Below, piece by piece: positions 26,451 to 35,568 of a DNA stretch of 64,000 nucleotides (position 1 is the first letter of the stretch; every line of letters starts with the position of its first letter). The translations under genes were made by a program, and so were the position numbers. The notes under the pieces are model-generated. The model was given only the letters and a program-made list of their open reading frames with translations, made no database searches and was not told the origin of the DNA. The stretch comes from Rossellomorea aquimaris. GTDB lineage: Bacteria; Bacillota; Bacilli; Bacillales; Bacillaceae_B. The stretch lies in contig NZ_MINN01000085.1 of assembly GCF_001877785.1 (NCBI RefSeq), positions 62,001-126,000 on the forward strand. The letters run 5' to 3'.

Positions 26451-28343
26451 ATGGATTTACTATCAATAAAGGAGCCTTCTTTTCTAAAGTCGATGAGTAA
26501 TGAGCAGTTAGAAGAGCTCAGTCAAGAGATACGCCAGTTTTTAATCAGTAATCTTTCGAAAACTGGGGGTCATATTGGTCCAAACTTGGGTGTCGTGGAA
26601 CTGACTGTTTCCCTTCATAAACATTTTAACAGCCCGGTTGATAAGATCATCTGGGATGTGGGGCATCAATCATATGTACATAAGATCCTGACAGGCCGCG
26701 CCTGCCAGTTCGATACACTGAGACAGTACAAAGGTCTGTGCGGTTTCCCGAAAAGGAATGAAAGCGATCATGATGTATGGGAGACAGGACACAGTTCCAC
26801 GTCCCTTTCTGCAGCCATGGGGATGGCCATTGCCCGTGATGTGAAAAAAGAAAAGTCGTTCATCATCCCGGTCATCGGGGACGGCGCATTGACTGGCGGC
26901 ATGGCCCTGGAAGCATTGAACCACATCGGACATGAAAAGAAAGACATGATCGTAGTCCTGAATGATAATGAAATGTCGATTGCACCCAACGTCGGAGCCC
27001 TGCACAGTGTACTGGGAAGATTGCGCACCGCCGGTAAATACAACTGGGTGAAAGATGAACTTGAGTACATTCTCAAACGTATCCCTGCTGTCGGGGGAAG
27101 GCTTGCCAGTACGGCAGAAAGAGTGAAGGACAGCCTCAAGTATCTCTTTGTTTCCGGTATGTTCTTTGAGGAACTGGGATTCACCTATCTTGGTCCGATC
27201 GACGGTCATGACTTTAATGAACTCGAAGAAAATATCCAGTATGCGAAGAAAACAAAAGGACCGGTACTGCTTCACGTCATCACGAAAAAAGGGAAGGGAT
27301 TCAGTCCCGCGGAGTCCGACAAAAAAGGTGACTGGCATGGGACTGGCCCGTATAAAATCGATACAGGCGATATCATTAAACCGGTCAATGCACCCCCTTC
27401 CTGGAGCAGACTTGTCAGTGAGACTGTGAGGAAGATTGCAAGGGAAGACGAACGAATCGTGGCGATCACGCCTGCGATGCCCGTAGGTTCGAAACTCCTG
27501 GGGTTCGCTGAAGAGTTTCCTGATCGGATGTTCGACGTAGGGATTGCAGAACAGCATGCAGCAACCGTGGCGGCCGGACTTGCGACACAAAACATGAAAC
27601 CGTTCCTTGCCATTTATTCTACCTTCCTTCAAAGAGCGTACGATCAGGTGGTGCATGATATTTGCAGACAAAACCTGAATGTCTTTATCGGAATCGACCG
27701 GGCCGGGCTTGTCGGGGCAGATGGAGAGACGCATCAAGGTGTATTTGATATTGCATTTTTGAGACACCTCCCGAACATGGTCATCATGATGCCGAAAGAT
27801 GAAAATGAAGGACAGCATCTGGTCAAGACAGCAATGGACTATGATCAAGGACCGATTGCACTGAGGTATCCAAGGGGCAATGGGTACGGCGTTCCGATGG
27901 ATACAGAATTAAAAGCTATCCCGATCGGGGAATGGGAAGTATTGAAAGATGGCACAGAAGTCGCAGTGCTTACTTTTGGCACGACCATCCCGATGGCACT
28001 CGAAGCAGCAAATGAACTTGAGGAACAGGGAATTTCCGTGCGTGTCATAAATGCCAGATTCATCAAACCAATGGATGAAGAAATGCTGAAATCCATCTTC
28101 GAGGAGGATATACCTGTCCTTACGATTGAAGAAGCTGTACTGCAGGGCGGATTCGGGAGCGCTGTCCTTGAATATGTACAGGAAAAAGGCATCAGGAATG
28201 CAGTAGTAGAACGGATCGGCATCCCTGATTACTTCATCGAGCACGGCAGCGTTAAAGAATTACTGAATGAAATCGGAATGACGAAAGAAAATGTAATGGA
28301 CAGGATTTTAACAATCACTCCAAAAAAACAAAAAAGGGCTTAG
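26451..28343 (+). CDS. dxs: 1-deoxy-D-xylulose-5-phosphate synthase
   Basis: 630 aa transketolase-like enzyme. It joins pyruvate and glyceraldehyde 3-phosphate in the first step of the MEP isoprenoid pathway. The thiamine diphosphate motif is [15 protein letters not shown]...[21 protein letters not shown] and the C-terminal transketolase domain are intact. ATG 26451 ([15 protein letters not shown]) matches the family; the SD is weak (AAGTGAG). GTG 26442 is an alternative. It feeds ispA, on the other side of the OLE locus. Confidence 0.95.
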   Translation: MDLLSIKEPSFLKSMSNEQLEELSQEIRQFLISNLSKTGGHIGPNLGVVELTVSLHKHFNSPVDKIIWDVGHQSYVHKILTGRACQFDTLRQYKGLCGFPKRNESDHDVWETGHSSTSLSAAMGMAIARDVKKEKSFIIPVIGDGALTGGMALEALNHIGHEKKDMIVVLNDNEMSIAPNVGALHSVLGRLRTAGKYNWVKDELEYILKRIPAVGGRLASTAERVKDSLKYLFVSGMFFEELGFTYLGPIDGHDFNELEENIQYAKKTKGPVLLHVITKKGKGFSPAESDKKGDWHGTGPYKIDTGDIIKPVNAPPSWSRLVSETVRKIAREDERIVAITPAMPVGSKLLGFAEEFPDRMFDVGIAEQHAATVAAGLATQNMKPFLAIYSTFLQRAYDQVVHDICRQNLNVFIGIDRAGLVGADGETHQGVFDIAFLRHLPNMVIMMPKDENEGQHLVKTAMDYDQGPIALRYPRGNGYGVPMDTELKAIPIGEWEVLKDGTEVAVLTFGTTIPMALEAANELEEQGISVRVINARFIKPMDEEMLKSIFEEDIPVLTIEEAVLQGGFGSAVLEYVQEKGIRNAVVERIGIPDYFIEHGSVKELLNEIGMTKENVMDRILTITPKKQKRA

Positions 28344-28346
28344 TAT

Positions 28347-29177
28347 ATGAAAGCAAAAAAACAACGATTAGACGTGCTCTTAGTTGATAGAGGACTTATA
28401 GAAACAAGAGAAAAAGCAAAAAGGGCCATCATGGCGGGACTTGTCTACAGCAATGAAGAGAGGCTGGATAAGCCCGGTGAAAAAGTGAGCGAGGATGTCC
28501 AGCTTACCATCAAAGGAAAGATGATGCCTTATGTAAGCAGGGGCGGGCTGAAACTTGAAAAGGCATTGAAGGTTTTTGATATTGATGTAAAAGATAAGGT
28601 CATGATCGATATCGGATCCTCTACAGGTGGATTCACGGATTGCGCCCTCCAGAATGGCGCGAATATGTCATATGCTATCGATGTTGGATACAATCAGCTT
28701 GCATGGAAGTTAAGGCAGGATGACAGGGTAATCGTGATGGAAAGGACGAACTTTCGTTACGTTACACCGGCTGATCTGCCTGGTGAGATGCCTTCTTTTG
28801 CTTCCATTGATGTTTCTTTCATTTCACTTTCTTTGATCCTGCCGGTCTTGCGGACGCTTCTAGTCCCCGGCGGCGACTGCATCGCTCTGATTAAACCTCA
28901 ATTCGAAGCGGGGAAAGAACAGGTCGGGAAAAAAGGGATCGTCCGCGATCCTAAAGTCCATCATTCCGTCATCGAAAAAATAATGAACCTGGCACTGAGC
29001 GAAGGATATGACATCCACGGGTTGTCTTTCTCGCCGATCACAGGGGGAGACGGAAATATCGAATTCCTTATCCATATCCGCTGGACGGGTTCTGACAGCG
29101 AAGGGAAGTCACATTTGGATATCACTCCCCAGCAAGTCATCGACGAAGCGCACAGCCAGTTCAAAGCGAATAACTAA
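28347..29177 (+). CDS. yqxC: TlyA-family rRNA methyltransferase YqxC
   Basis: 276 aa. N-terminal S4 RNA-binding domain (about 5-65: QRLDVLLVDRGLIETREKAK) and a Rossmann methyltransferase domain with the SAM loop DIGSSTGGFTDCAL (about 88-101). Family members methylate ribose in 16S/23S rRNA; some are hemolysin-like by old annotation only. ATG 28347 is 3 bases after the dxs stop. A repeat-type hairpin follows and probably terminates the operon. Confidence 0.9.
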   Translation: MKAKKQRLDVLLVDRGLIETREKAKRAIMAGLVYSNEERLDKPGEKVSEDVQLTIKGKMMPYVSRGGLKLEKALKVFDIDVKDKVMIDIGSSTGGFTDCALQNGANMSYAIDVGYNQLAWKLRQDDRVIVMERTNFRYVTPADLPGEMPSFASIDVSFISLSLILPVLRTLLVPGGDCIALIKPQFEAGKEQVGKKGIVRDPKVHHSVIEKIMNLALSEGYDIHGLSFSPITGGDGNIEFLIHIRWTGSDSEGKSHLDITPQQVIDEAHSQFKANN

Positions 29178-29186
29178 CACTAAAAT

Positions 29187-29266
29187 GAGGCTGGGGCAAA
29201 AGTGTTCTAGTTAAGTAAATCCCGAACTAATTTGCACAAGATGAGGCAAATTAGTTCGGGATTTTA
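29187..29266 (+). repeat. GGCTGGG-CAAAA repeat with terminator hairpin, copy 2
   Basis: Leader GAGGCTGGGGCAAAA, then TTAAGTAAA and a perfect 19-bp stem (29217-29235 with 29246-29264) whose core is CCCGAACTAATTTGC. A T-rich run follows, so it should terminate the dxs-yqxC transcript. The leader and stem sequences are shared with copy 1 at 7907. Confidence 0.8.
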
Positions 29267-29300
29267 ATTTGTTCAAAGTACATTTAGATTTTACCCCTTT

Positions 29301-29382
29301 CTGCAAGCCAAAAAGGCAAAAAGCGCCTTTCCGGCTTGCTCACCTTATGCTTGTCGCCTCTTAACAAGCGCCTCCGCTTTTC
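29301..29382 (+). repeat. Long palindromic repeat, copy D (left end missing)
   Basis: GCAAGCC (29303-29309) pairs with GGCTTGC (29333-29339) around the shared apex AAAAAGGCAAAAAGCGCCTTT. It then continues TTATGCTTGTCGCC...GCGCCTCCGCTTTTC like copies A and B. The outer left arm is absent. It stands between copy 2 of the GGCTGGG element and the ahrC promoter. Confidence 0.65.
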
Positions 29383-29384
29383 TG

Positions 29385-29413
29385 TTGTACTAATCCATAA
29401 AATAGGCTACTAT
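29385..29413 (+). promoter_or_regulatory. Candidate ahrC promoter
   Basis: TTGTAC (29385-29390), a 17-base spacer and TACTAT (29408-29413), starting 3 bases after repeat copy D. Confidence 0.5.
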
Positions 29414-29464
29414 AAGCGTAGAGGTATAAATATACAGGCTAGGTTAGAGGTGTTTAGTTCGATG

Positions 29465-29914
29465 ATGAACAAAGGTCAACGTCATATCAAGATAAGAGAA
29501 ATCATTACAAATAGAGATGTGGAAACACAGGATGAGCTGGTGGACAGCTTGAAAAATGCCGGTTTCAATGTCACGCAGGCCACCGTTTCACGGGATATTA
29601 AAGAACTGCATTTGGTTAAGGTGCCCTTGATGGACGGAAGATATAAATACAGCCTTCCGGCAGATCAGCGTTTCAACCCGCTTCAAAAACTGAAACGGAC
29701 GCTGACGGATGCATTTGTTAAGATTGACACGGCTGGACATATGCTGGTCATGAAGACGCTTCCCGGCAATGCCAATGCAATCGGAGCCCTGATTGACAAC
29801 CTTGATTGGGAAGAGATCCTTGGAACGATCTGCGGTGATGACACATGCCTGATCATTTGCAGAACAGAGGATGAAACGAAGGTAATCACCGAACGTTTTC
29901 TCGATATGTTATAA
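29465..29914 (+). CDS. ahrC: Arginine repressor/activator AhrC (ArgR family)
   Basis: 149 aa. N-terminal winged helix ([23 protein letters not shown]), C-terminal arginine-binding hexamer domain with [29 protein letters not shown]. Represses arginine synthesis and activates catabolism; in B. subtilis it also controls art[18 protein letters not shown] fixes the start at ATG 29465; ATG 29462 is one codon earlier and equally near the SD (AGAGGTG). Upstream frame extension runs through repeat D and is not real. Confidence 0.95.
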   Translation: MNKGQRHIKIREIITNRDVETQDELVDSLKNAGFNVTQATVSRDIKELHLVKVPLMDGRYKYSLPADQRFNPLQKLKRTLTDAFVKIDTAGHMLVMKTLPGNANAIGALIDNLDWEEILGTICGDDTCLIICRTEDETKVITERFLDML

Positions 29915-29936
29915 AATTCTTTTAAATAATACAAGC

Positions 29937-29964
29937 AGCGGGTGGAAAATGTTTCACCCGCTTT
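29937..29964 (+). terminator. Terminator of ahrC
   Basis: Hairpin AGCGGGTG / CACCCGCT followed by TTTTC, 22 bases after ahrC. Confidence 0.75.
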
Positions 29965-30057
29965 TCAACTTAAACGTTTCTTTAAGCGAAGATTTGGTTA
30001 TATACTCATACACAGACAATACTAAATAAGTACCTTATCAACTGAGGTGAATGTTTC

Positions 30058-31764
30058 TTGTTACAAGAATTATCCATTAAAAATTTTGCCATCATCGATG
30101 CGCTGGCTTTATCTTTTGAAGAAGGGCTGACTGTTTTGTCAGGGGAGACTGGTGCAGGTAAATCGATCATCATTGATGCAATTCACTTATTGGTCGGAGG
30201 CAGGGGATCTGCAGAGTACGTACGTCACGGTGAGAAAAAAGCAGAGATAGAAGGTCTGTTCATTCTTGATGATGATGCGCATCCTTGTTTTGAGAAAGCT
30301 TCCGAATTTGGGATTGAAATCGAAGAAGGAATGATTGTTCTCAGGAGAGAGATAGCCAGCAGCGGAAAAAGTGTATGCAGGGTGAATGGCAAGCTGGTGA
30401 CAATCGCCATCATGAGGGAAATCGGCGGTGCTTTGATTGATATTCACGGGCAGCATGAGCATCAGGAATTAATGAATGAACAACTTCATTTATCCCTTCT
30501 TGATCAATTCGGGGGAAAAGAAATCCAGGCAAATTTAGCTTCTTACCGGGAAATTTATAAAGAATACAGCACTGTACACAAGCAGCTGACGAGATTGAAT
30601 GAAAACGAGCAGGAAATGGCTCATAGATTGGATCTTATAACGTTTCAGCTGAAGGAAATTCAGGAAGCCGATTTGAAGCTGAATGAAGATGAAGAGCTCT
30701 TGGAAGAAAAAAGGAAACTGTTGAATTTCGAGAAATTATTTGAATCGCTTCAAACCTCATATAACAGCATACAGGGCGAAGGGAAAGGTCTCGACTGGAC
30801 CGGGCTTGCGATGAGTCATCTTGAAACGGCTGCAGATCTGGATGAGCAGTATCAAAAAACGCTGGAGTCCGTCTCGAATGCCTTTTACGTCCTTGAAGAT
30901 GCCGTGCATCAAATCAGGGGGGAATTGGATCAGCTGGAATTTGAGCCTGATCGCCTGGATTTGATTGAAACCAGGCTGAATGAAATAAACGGCTTGAAAA
31001 GAAAATACGGATCATCGGTCGATGAAATCCTTGCCTACGGATCCAAGATTGAAGAAGAGATCGAGACGATTTTGAACAAGGATTCACATATCGACGAGTT
31101 GCAAAAGAAGCTGCACTCTCTTGAAAAAGATCTGGTCGTCGAAGCTAAAAACCTGACTCAATCAAGGAAAAAATGGGCAAAGAAATTGACTGGGAGCATA
31201 CATGAACAGTTAAAACAGCTTTATATGGATAAAACCAAATTCGAAGTGCGTTTCAGTCCGGTCAAGGATGAAACCTTTTCGTTTTCCCTGTTTAAAAAGG
31301 ATGGATGGGATCAGGTGGAGTTCTATATTTCCACCAATCCCGGCGAACCGCTGAAACCGCTGTCGAAAGTAGCGTCAGGCGGAGAACTTTCAAGGATCAT
31401 GCTTGCACTTAAGACGATCTTTTCAAAACATCAAGGCATCACTTCCATTATTTTTGATGAAGTCGACACTGGGGTTAGTGGAAGAGTGGCACAAGCCATA
31501 GCGGAAAAGATCTACCAGGTTGCGACCCATTCACAGGTTATGTGCATTTCTCATCTGCCTCAGGTTGCTGCAATGGCTGACAGCCATTTATTTATATCCA
31601 AAAGACTCATCAAAGGCAGGACAAGCACATCGGTCAAACGACTGGATGAAACCGAAAAGGTCAGGGAAATCTCCCGGATGATCTCCGGTGTGGAAATAAC
31701 CGATTTGACACAGGAACATGCGAAAGAGCTTCTCCAGCTTGCAAATACTATAAAAGAAACATGA
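30058..31764 (+). CDS. recN: DNA repair protein RecN
   Basis: 568 aa SMC-like ATPase, an early responder to double-strand breaks. Walker A GETGAGKS (30-37), long coiled-coil arms (about 150-370), the ABC signature VASGGELSRIMLALK and Walker B TSIIFDEVDTGVSG. The start is TTG 30058 after GAGGTGA; MLQELSIKNFAIID is the family start. I could not find a convincing LexA box upstream. The ahrC-recN-spoIVB-spo0A order is conserved. Confidence 0.95.
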   Translation: MLQELSIKNFAIIDALALSFEEGLTVLSGETGAGKSIIIDAIHLLVGGRGSAEYVRHGEKKAEIEGLFILDDDAHPCFEKASEFGIEIEEGMIVLRREIASSGKSVCRVNGKLVTIAIMREIGGALIDIHGQHEHQELMNEQLHLSLLDQFGGKEIQANLASYREIYKEYSTVHKQLTRLNENEQEMAHRLDLITFQLKEIQEADLKLNEDEELLEEKRKLLNFEKLFESLQTSYNSIQGEGKGLDWTGLAMSHLETAADLDEQYQKTLESVSNAFYVLEDAVHQIRGELDQLEFEPDRLDLIETRLNEINGLKRKYGSSVDEILAYGSKIEEEIETILNKDSHIDELQKKLHSLEKDLVVEAKNLTQSRKKWAKKLTGSIHEQLKQLYMDKTKFEVRFSPVKDETFSFSLFKKDGWDQVEFYISTNPGEPLKPLSKVASGGELSRIMLALKTIFSKHQGITSIIFDEVDTGVSGRVAQAIAEKIYQVATHSQVMCISHLPQVAAMADSHLFISKRLIKGRTSTSVKRLDETEKVREISRMISGVEITDLTQEHAKELLQLANTIKET

Positions 31765-31795
31765 AAAGCTATCCATACAGGGTAGCTTTTTTTCT
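31764..31795 (+). terminator. Terminator of recN
   Basis: Hairpin AAAGCTATCC / GGGTAGCTTT with a 5-base loop and a run of T. Confidence 0.85.
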
Positions 31796-31887
31796 TTATT
31801 ACCAGTTATAAATCCAGCTTTTAAAGGCAAAATTAAAACTGTAGCCAAGTAAGCGATTGTGCATTTGAAGCGAGGAGAGTGAAAATA

Positions 31888-33177
31888 GTGAGTTTAGACT
31901 GGTTAAGGAAATGTATAGGTGGAATTCTCCTTGTTTCGCTTTGTTTTTTTGGGTTTTATGAACCTGTTCAACAATTAGTCAATATACCGAATTCAGTGAA
32001 AGTAATGGAAGGGGATCAAGTTGCTCTCCCCAAGGCAGCATCCGTTACAGCAATGAGTTCGTTAAACGATAAGAATGTGGCATTACATGAAGAGAAAGGA
32101 CTTTTGTCCATTCAGGGAAAAGCGGTAGGAAAAGACGAGGTTGTCCTTGAATTGGCAGGTCTGCCTGTCAAGAAGGTCAATGTGGAGGTCCTTAAAGATT
32201 TCAAGGTCATACCCGGAGGTCAGTCTATCGGGGTGAAACTGAACACAGTAGGCGTTCTTGTAGTGGGGCACCATCTCGTAGACACAGCAAAAGGGAAAGT
32301 ATCCCCTGGCGAAATAGCCGGCATCCAGGTTGGTGATATGATCACTGAAATCAATGGGGAGAAAATTGAACAACTTGCTGATGTCGCCCCTTTTGTACAA
32401 AAAGCGGGGGAAGAATCGAAAAGCATGGAAGTTGTCATCAAGCGTGAAGACGAGATTGTAAAGACATCATTGATGCCCCTGAAGGAAAAAGGCGAGGATG
32501 GCTATAAACTAGGTTTATACATCCGTGATTCAGCGGCTGGAATAGGTACAATGACGTTCTTTGATCCTAAATCCAAAAAGTATGGGGCTCTGGGTCATGT
32601 GATTTCAGACATGGATACGAAAAAACCGATCATGGTCGAAGACGGAGAGATCGTCAATTCGGAAGTCACTTCGATTGAAAAAGGCAGCGGAGGAAAACCG
32701 GGAGAAAAACTTGCACGCTTCTCTGCAGACAGAAATGTCATAGGAAATATCACGCGCAACAGTCCTTTTGGTATCTTTGGGGCGCTGAATCAATCAGTGG
32801 AAAATAATATCCTCGATAAACCAATGCGGATCGCGCTTTCACATCAAGTAAAAGAAGGGCCGGCGGAAATCCTTACGGTGGTGGATGGAAGTAAGGTGGA
32901 AAAATACGATGTGGAAATCGTCAGTACGATTCCTCAAAAATTCCCGGCTACTAAAGGGATGGTCATAAAGGTAACGGATCCTGAGTTATTGGAGAAAACC
33001 GGCGGTATCGTACAGGGGATGAGCGGAAGTCCGATCATCCAGGACGGAAAGTTGATTGGAGCAGTGACTCATGTTTTCGTCAATGACCCGACAAGCGGAT
33101 ACGGTGTCCATATCGAATGGATGCTGAGCGAAGCAGGAATCGATATCTACAAACAAAATCATGAAAGAGCAAGCTGA
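31888..33177 (+). CDS. spoIVB: SpoIVB signalling serine peptidase (S55)
   Basis: 429 aa. Membrane anchor or signal at about 8-27, PDZ domain (about 100-190, with [20 protein letters not shown]), then a chymotrypsin-like peptidase domain. H237 in LGHVISD and S379 in QGMSGSPI match B. subtilis H236 and S378. Secreted from the forespore, it cleaves SpoIVFA and so triggers pro-sigma-K processing. GTG 31888 lies 9 bases after GAGGAGA; GTG 31879 touches that SD. I did not find a clear sigma-F/G promoter. Confidence 0.95.
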   Translation: MSLDWLRKCIGGILLVSLCFFGFYEPVQQLVNIPNSVKVMEGDQVALPKAASVTAMSSLNDKNVALHEEKGLLSIQGKAVGKDEVVLELAGLPVKKVNVEVLKDFKVIPGGQSIGVKLNTVGVLVVGHHLVDTAKGKVSPGEIAGIQVGDMITEINGEKIEQLADVAPFVQKAGEESKSMEVVIKREDEIVKTSLMPLKEKGEDGYKLGLYIRDSAAGIGTMTFFDPKSKKYGALGHVISDMDTKKPIMVEDGEIVNSEVTSIEKGSGGKPGEKLARFSADRNVIGNITRNSPFGIFGALNQSVENNILDKPMRIALSHQVKEGPAEILTVVDGSKVEKYDVEIVSTIPQKFPATKGMVIKVTDPELLEKTGGIVQGMSGSPIIQDGKLIGAVTHVFVNDPTSGYGVHIEWMLSEAGIDIYKQNHERAS

Positions 33178-33184
33178 CTTATCA

Positions 33185-33233
33185 AACCCTTCTATAGTGC
33201 CGGAACCAACGGCGCTTCAGATGGGTTCTTTTT
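33185..33233 (+). terminator. Composite terminator after spoIVB
   Basis: Nested pairing: AACCC-T-TCT with AGA-T-GGGTT encloses an inner GCCG-GAACCAA-CGGC stem, followed by CTTTTT. Confidence 0.65.
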
Positions 33234-33283
33234 ATTTGATTGCCATTTGTAAGAACGCCATTATCTTGATAAAATAAAGATTA

Positions 33284-33413
33284 TTCGACAAACGCTCATT
33301 TGAATAGCGAAAGAGGTCGAAAAATAAAGGAAAACTAAGTAAATGAGAGAAAATAATATATTTTTTGGTATTTTTAAAAAAATAAAAGGATTTTTGGTTG
33401 CATTGTCGAAAAA
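33284..33413 (+). promoter_or_regulatory. spo0A control region: 0A boxes and sigma-H-type promoter
   Basis: A perfect 0A box occurs on the - strand (TTCGACAA, 33284-33291) and another on the + strand (TTGTCGAA, 33403-33410). AAAGGATTT (33385-33393), 11 bases, then GTCGAAAAA (33405-33413) fit the sigma-H pattern with one mismatch in the -10 (GAAAA for GAATW). The second 0A box overlaps this -10. This is the logic of autoregulated spo0A in B. subtilis. Confidence 0.75.
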
Positions 33414-33485
33414 GTAATTTAGAATAAAATTATAGACATGAAAATATACACACGAATTAAAATGGATTCGAGGAGGAAACCTGTA

Positions 33486-34265
33486 GTGAAATCAATTAAA
33501 GTATGTGTCGTGGATGATAACCGGGAGTTAACTTCTTTGCTTGAAGACTACATTGCATCACAGGATGATATGGAAGTGGTTGGGATTGCCCATAATGGTC
33601 AGGAATGTCTGGACTTATTGGAAGAAGTCGATCCGGATGTATTGGTACTGGATATAATCATGCCCCACCTGGATGGCCTTGCGGTACTCGAGCGTCTGCG
33701 TGAAAAGAAGGCGATCCCAAATGTCATCATGCTGACGGCATTTGGTCAGGAAGATGTAACGAAGAAGGCTGTCGATTTAGGAGCGTCCTATTTCATCCTC
33801 AAGCCTTTCGATATGGAGAATCTGGTCAGTCATATCAGACAGGTCAGCGGTAAATCAAATTCGATCATCAAAAAACATTCCTCATCCAGAATTACTGCAG
33901 AATCTAAACCTAGAAACTTGGATGCGAGCATCACAAGCATCATTCACGAAATCGGCGTACCTGCACATATCAAAGGGTATCTTTATCTCAGAGAAGCCAT
34001 TTCCATGGTTTATAATGATATCGAGCTGCTTGGTTCCATTACAAAGGTCCTTTATCCCGATATTGCAAAGAAATACAACACTACTGCGTCCCGGGTGGAA
34101 CGTGCCATCCGCCATGCCATTGAAGTTGCCTGGAGCCGCGGGAATATCGACTCCATATCTTCCTTGTTCGGCTACACGGTCAGTATGACCAAAGCGAAGC
34201 CGACCAACAGCGAATTCATTGCCATGGTGGCAGATAAGCTGAGACTGGAGCATAAGGCTTCTTGA
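33486..34265 (+). CDS. spo0A: Sporulation master regulator Spo0A
   Basis: 259 aa response regulator. Receiver domain with the phosphoacceptor D56 ([13 protein letters not shown]) and K in FILKPFD; a variable linker (about 120-145); then a C-terminal DNA-binding domain nearly identical to B. subtilis ([32 protein letters not shown]). GTG 33486 is 9 bases after AGGAGG; an earlier in-frame ATG (33438) is unsupported. The linker is shorter than in B. subtilis. Confidence 0.98.
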   Translation: MKSIKVCVVDDNRELTSLLEDYIASQDDMEVVGIAHNGQECLDLLEEVDPDVLVLDIIMPHLDGLAVLERLREKKAIPNVIMLTAFGQEDVTKKAVDLGASYFILKPFDMENLVSHIRQVSGKSNSIIKKHSSSRITAESKPRNLDASITSIIHEIGVPAHIKGYLYLREAISMVYNDIELLGSITKVLYPDIAKKYNTTASRVERAIRHAIEVAWSRGNIDSISSLFGYTVSMTKAKPTNSEFIAMVADKLRLEHKAS

Positions 34266-34302
34266 AAAGGTAAGTAATCATTTTACATTATAATAGCAGA
34301 TG

Positions 34303-34336
34303 AACCCGATGAATCCATGATTTATTGGGTTTTTTA
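34303..34336 (+). terminator. Terminator of spo0A
   Basis: AACCCGATGAAT pairs with ATTTATTGGGTT (two G-U pairs), loop CCATG, then a T-run. Confidence 0.8.
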
Positions 34337-34420
34337 TTTCTTTGGGGAGAGGTTAATACATATAATATAACTGAAAAGGGTAAATCAAACGTACAAAAAC
34401 TACATGGGAAGTGACGCGTA

Positions 34421-35149
34421 GTGACATTGATATTTGCACACAGGGGATCGGCAGGGACTCATCCCGAAAATACAATGGATGCTTTTTTGGAAGCGGAAAG
34501 AGTCGGTGCGGACGGCATAGAGCTGGATGTCCAATTGACGAGGGATGGTGAAATCGTGGTCATCCATGATGAGACGGTCGACCGCACGACGAACGGGAAA
34601 GGATTTATAAAAGACTACTCTTTAAAAGACCTGAGAAAATTACATGCACATTCTACATTCAAAAAGAAGTTTTTCAATAAGCAGAAAATCCCTACTCTGA
34701 ATGAAGTGTTTGATTGGATGAAGAACAACAGTCTTATATGTAATATCGAATTGAAAAACAGCATCATGGATTATGAAGGCATGGAAGAGAAGGTTATAAA
34801 TTTAATCAATCGTTATGGGTATGCAGGCCGTGTCATCATATCTTCTTTCAATCATTACTCGATCGTGGCCTGTAAACGGCTGGATCCAACAATAGAAATT
34901 GCCCCGTTATACTCCACGGGTCTTTATATGCCCTGGGTGTATGCGCAGTCTCTGGGGGCTGACGCCATACATCCGAATCAGAAAGTGGCGAGTGATGAAA
35001 TCATATCAGAATCAATGAGGAATGGGGTTTCCGTAAGACCCTATACGGTAAATAAAGCCCCTCAGCTGAAAAGACTATTCACAATCGGCTGCTCTGCCAT
35101 TGTCACCGATTATCCTGAAAAGGCAATAAAAATGAGATCGGAGTACTGA
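34421..35149 (+). CDS. yqiK: Glycerophosphodiester phosphodiesterase YqiK
   Basis: 242 aa GDPD TIM barrel. FAHRGSAGTHPENTMDAF (4-21), the metal-binding ELDVQLTRDG and VIHDETVDRTTNG are the catalytic segments. No signal peptide, so probably cytoplasmic. It would release glycerol 3-phosphate from deacylated phospholipids. GTG 34421 has only a weak SD (GGGAAG), which suggests low expression. It is convergent with yqzF. Confidence 0.92.
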   Translation: MTLIFAHRGSAGTHPENTMDAFLEAERVGADGIELDVQLTRDGEIVVIHDETVDRTTNGKGFIKDYSLKDLRKLHAHSTFKKKFFNKQKIPTLNEVFDWMKNNSLICNIELKNSIMDYEGMEEKVINLINRYGYAGRVIISSFNHYSIVACKRLDPTIEIAPLYSTGLYMPWVYAQSLGADAIHPNQKVASDEIISESMRNGVSVRPYTVNKAPQLKRLFTIGCSAIVTDYPEKAIKMRSEY

Positions 35150-35172
35150 CGGCCCTTAAAATTCATCATGAT

Positions 35173-35201
35173 AAAAAGCCAGCGATTAACGCTGGCTTTT
35201 A
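35173..35201. terminator. Bidirectional terminator of yqiK and yqzF
   Basis: Hairpin AAAAAGCCAGCG / CGCTGGCTTTTA with a 5-base loop. The yqzF stop codon (35186-35188) is in the loop and its last codons form the right arm. Confidence 0.9.
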
Positions 35202-35431
35202 TTATTGAAACGATCCTGTACTTTGTTTCTCTTTTTGTCCCGATGCAGAACAAATCCTGCAATGAACCCAAGGCCGGCCAGGAAGAGTATCAATCCTATA
35301 ATAAATTGCAGCCACAGAAACGGAATAGGGGGCTGCAGAATGCCGAAAAGCATATCTCTCATCAACTTGATTCCGAGTGCTGCCAAAGCACCTGGCACCA
35401 GCATGATGATCAGTGCAATTAACCGTACCAT
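35186..35431 (-). CDS. yqzF: Small membrane protein YqzF (DUF2627)
   Basis: 81 aa from the chosen start, two membrane segments (about 4-22 and 36-58), then a basic tail HRDKKRNKVQDRF. Conserved in Bacillaceae between yqiK and bkdR; function unknown. ATG at 35440 is only 2 bases from the SD AAGGAG (- strand), so ATG 35431 (MVRLIALIIM), 11 bases away, is preferred. Confidence 0.8.
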   Translation of the reverse strand: MVRLIALIIMLVPGALAALGIKLMRDMLFGILQPPIPFLWLQFIIGLILFLAGLGFIAGFVLHRDKKRNKVQDRFNNKSQR

Positions 35432-35568
35432 GATGGACATAACTCCTTTTCATCTCACTACTTGAAATTCTAACTGCATCTGGAAAATTGTCAAGCTGTT
35501 CTGAGTAATGTAAAATATATAGCAGACATGAAATGAATTGCATATATCCACTTTTGGGGTGAAAAAAA

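Noticed and set aside
29336..29464. N-terminal extension of ahrC by 43 codons
   Set aside because: The extension runs through palindrome copy D and the promoter, lacks an SD at its start, and the known AhrC N-terminus begins at 29465.
29964..30057. LexA/SOS box upstream of recN
   Set aside because: GCGAAGATTTGGTTAT has only part of the CGAAC-N4-GTTCG pattern, with the right half displaced.
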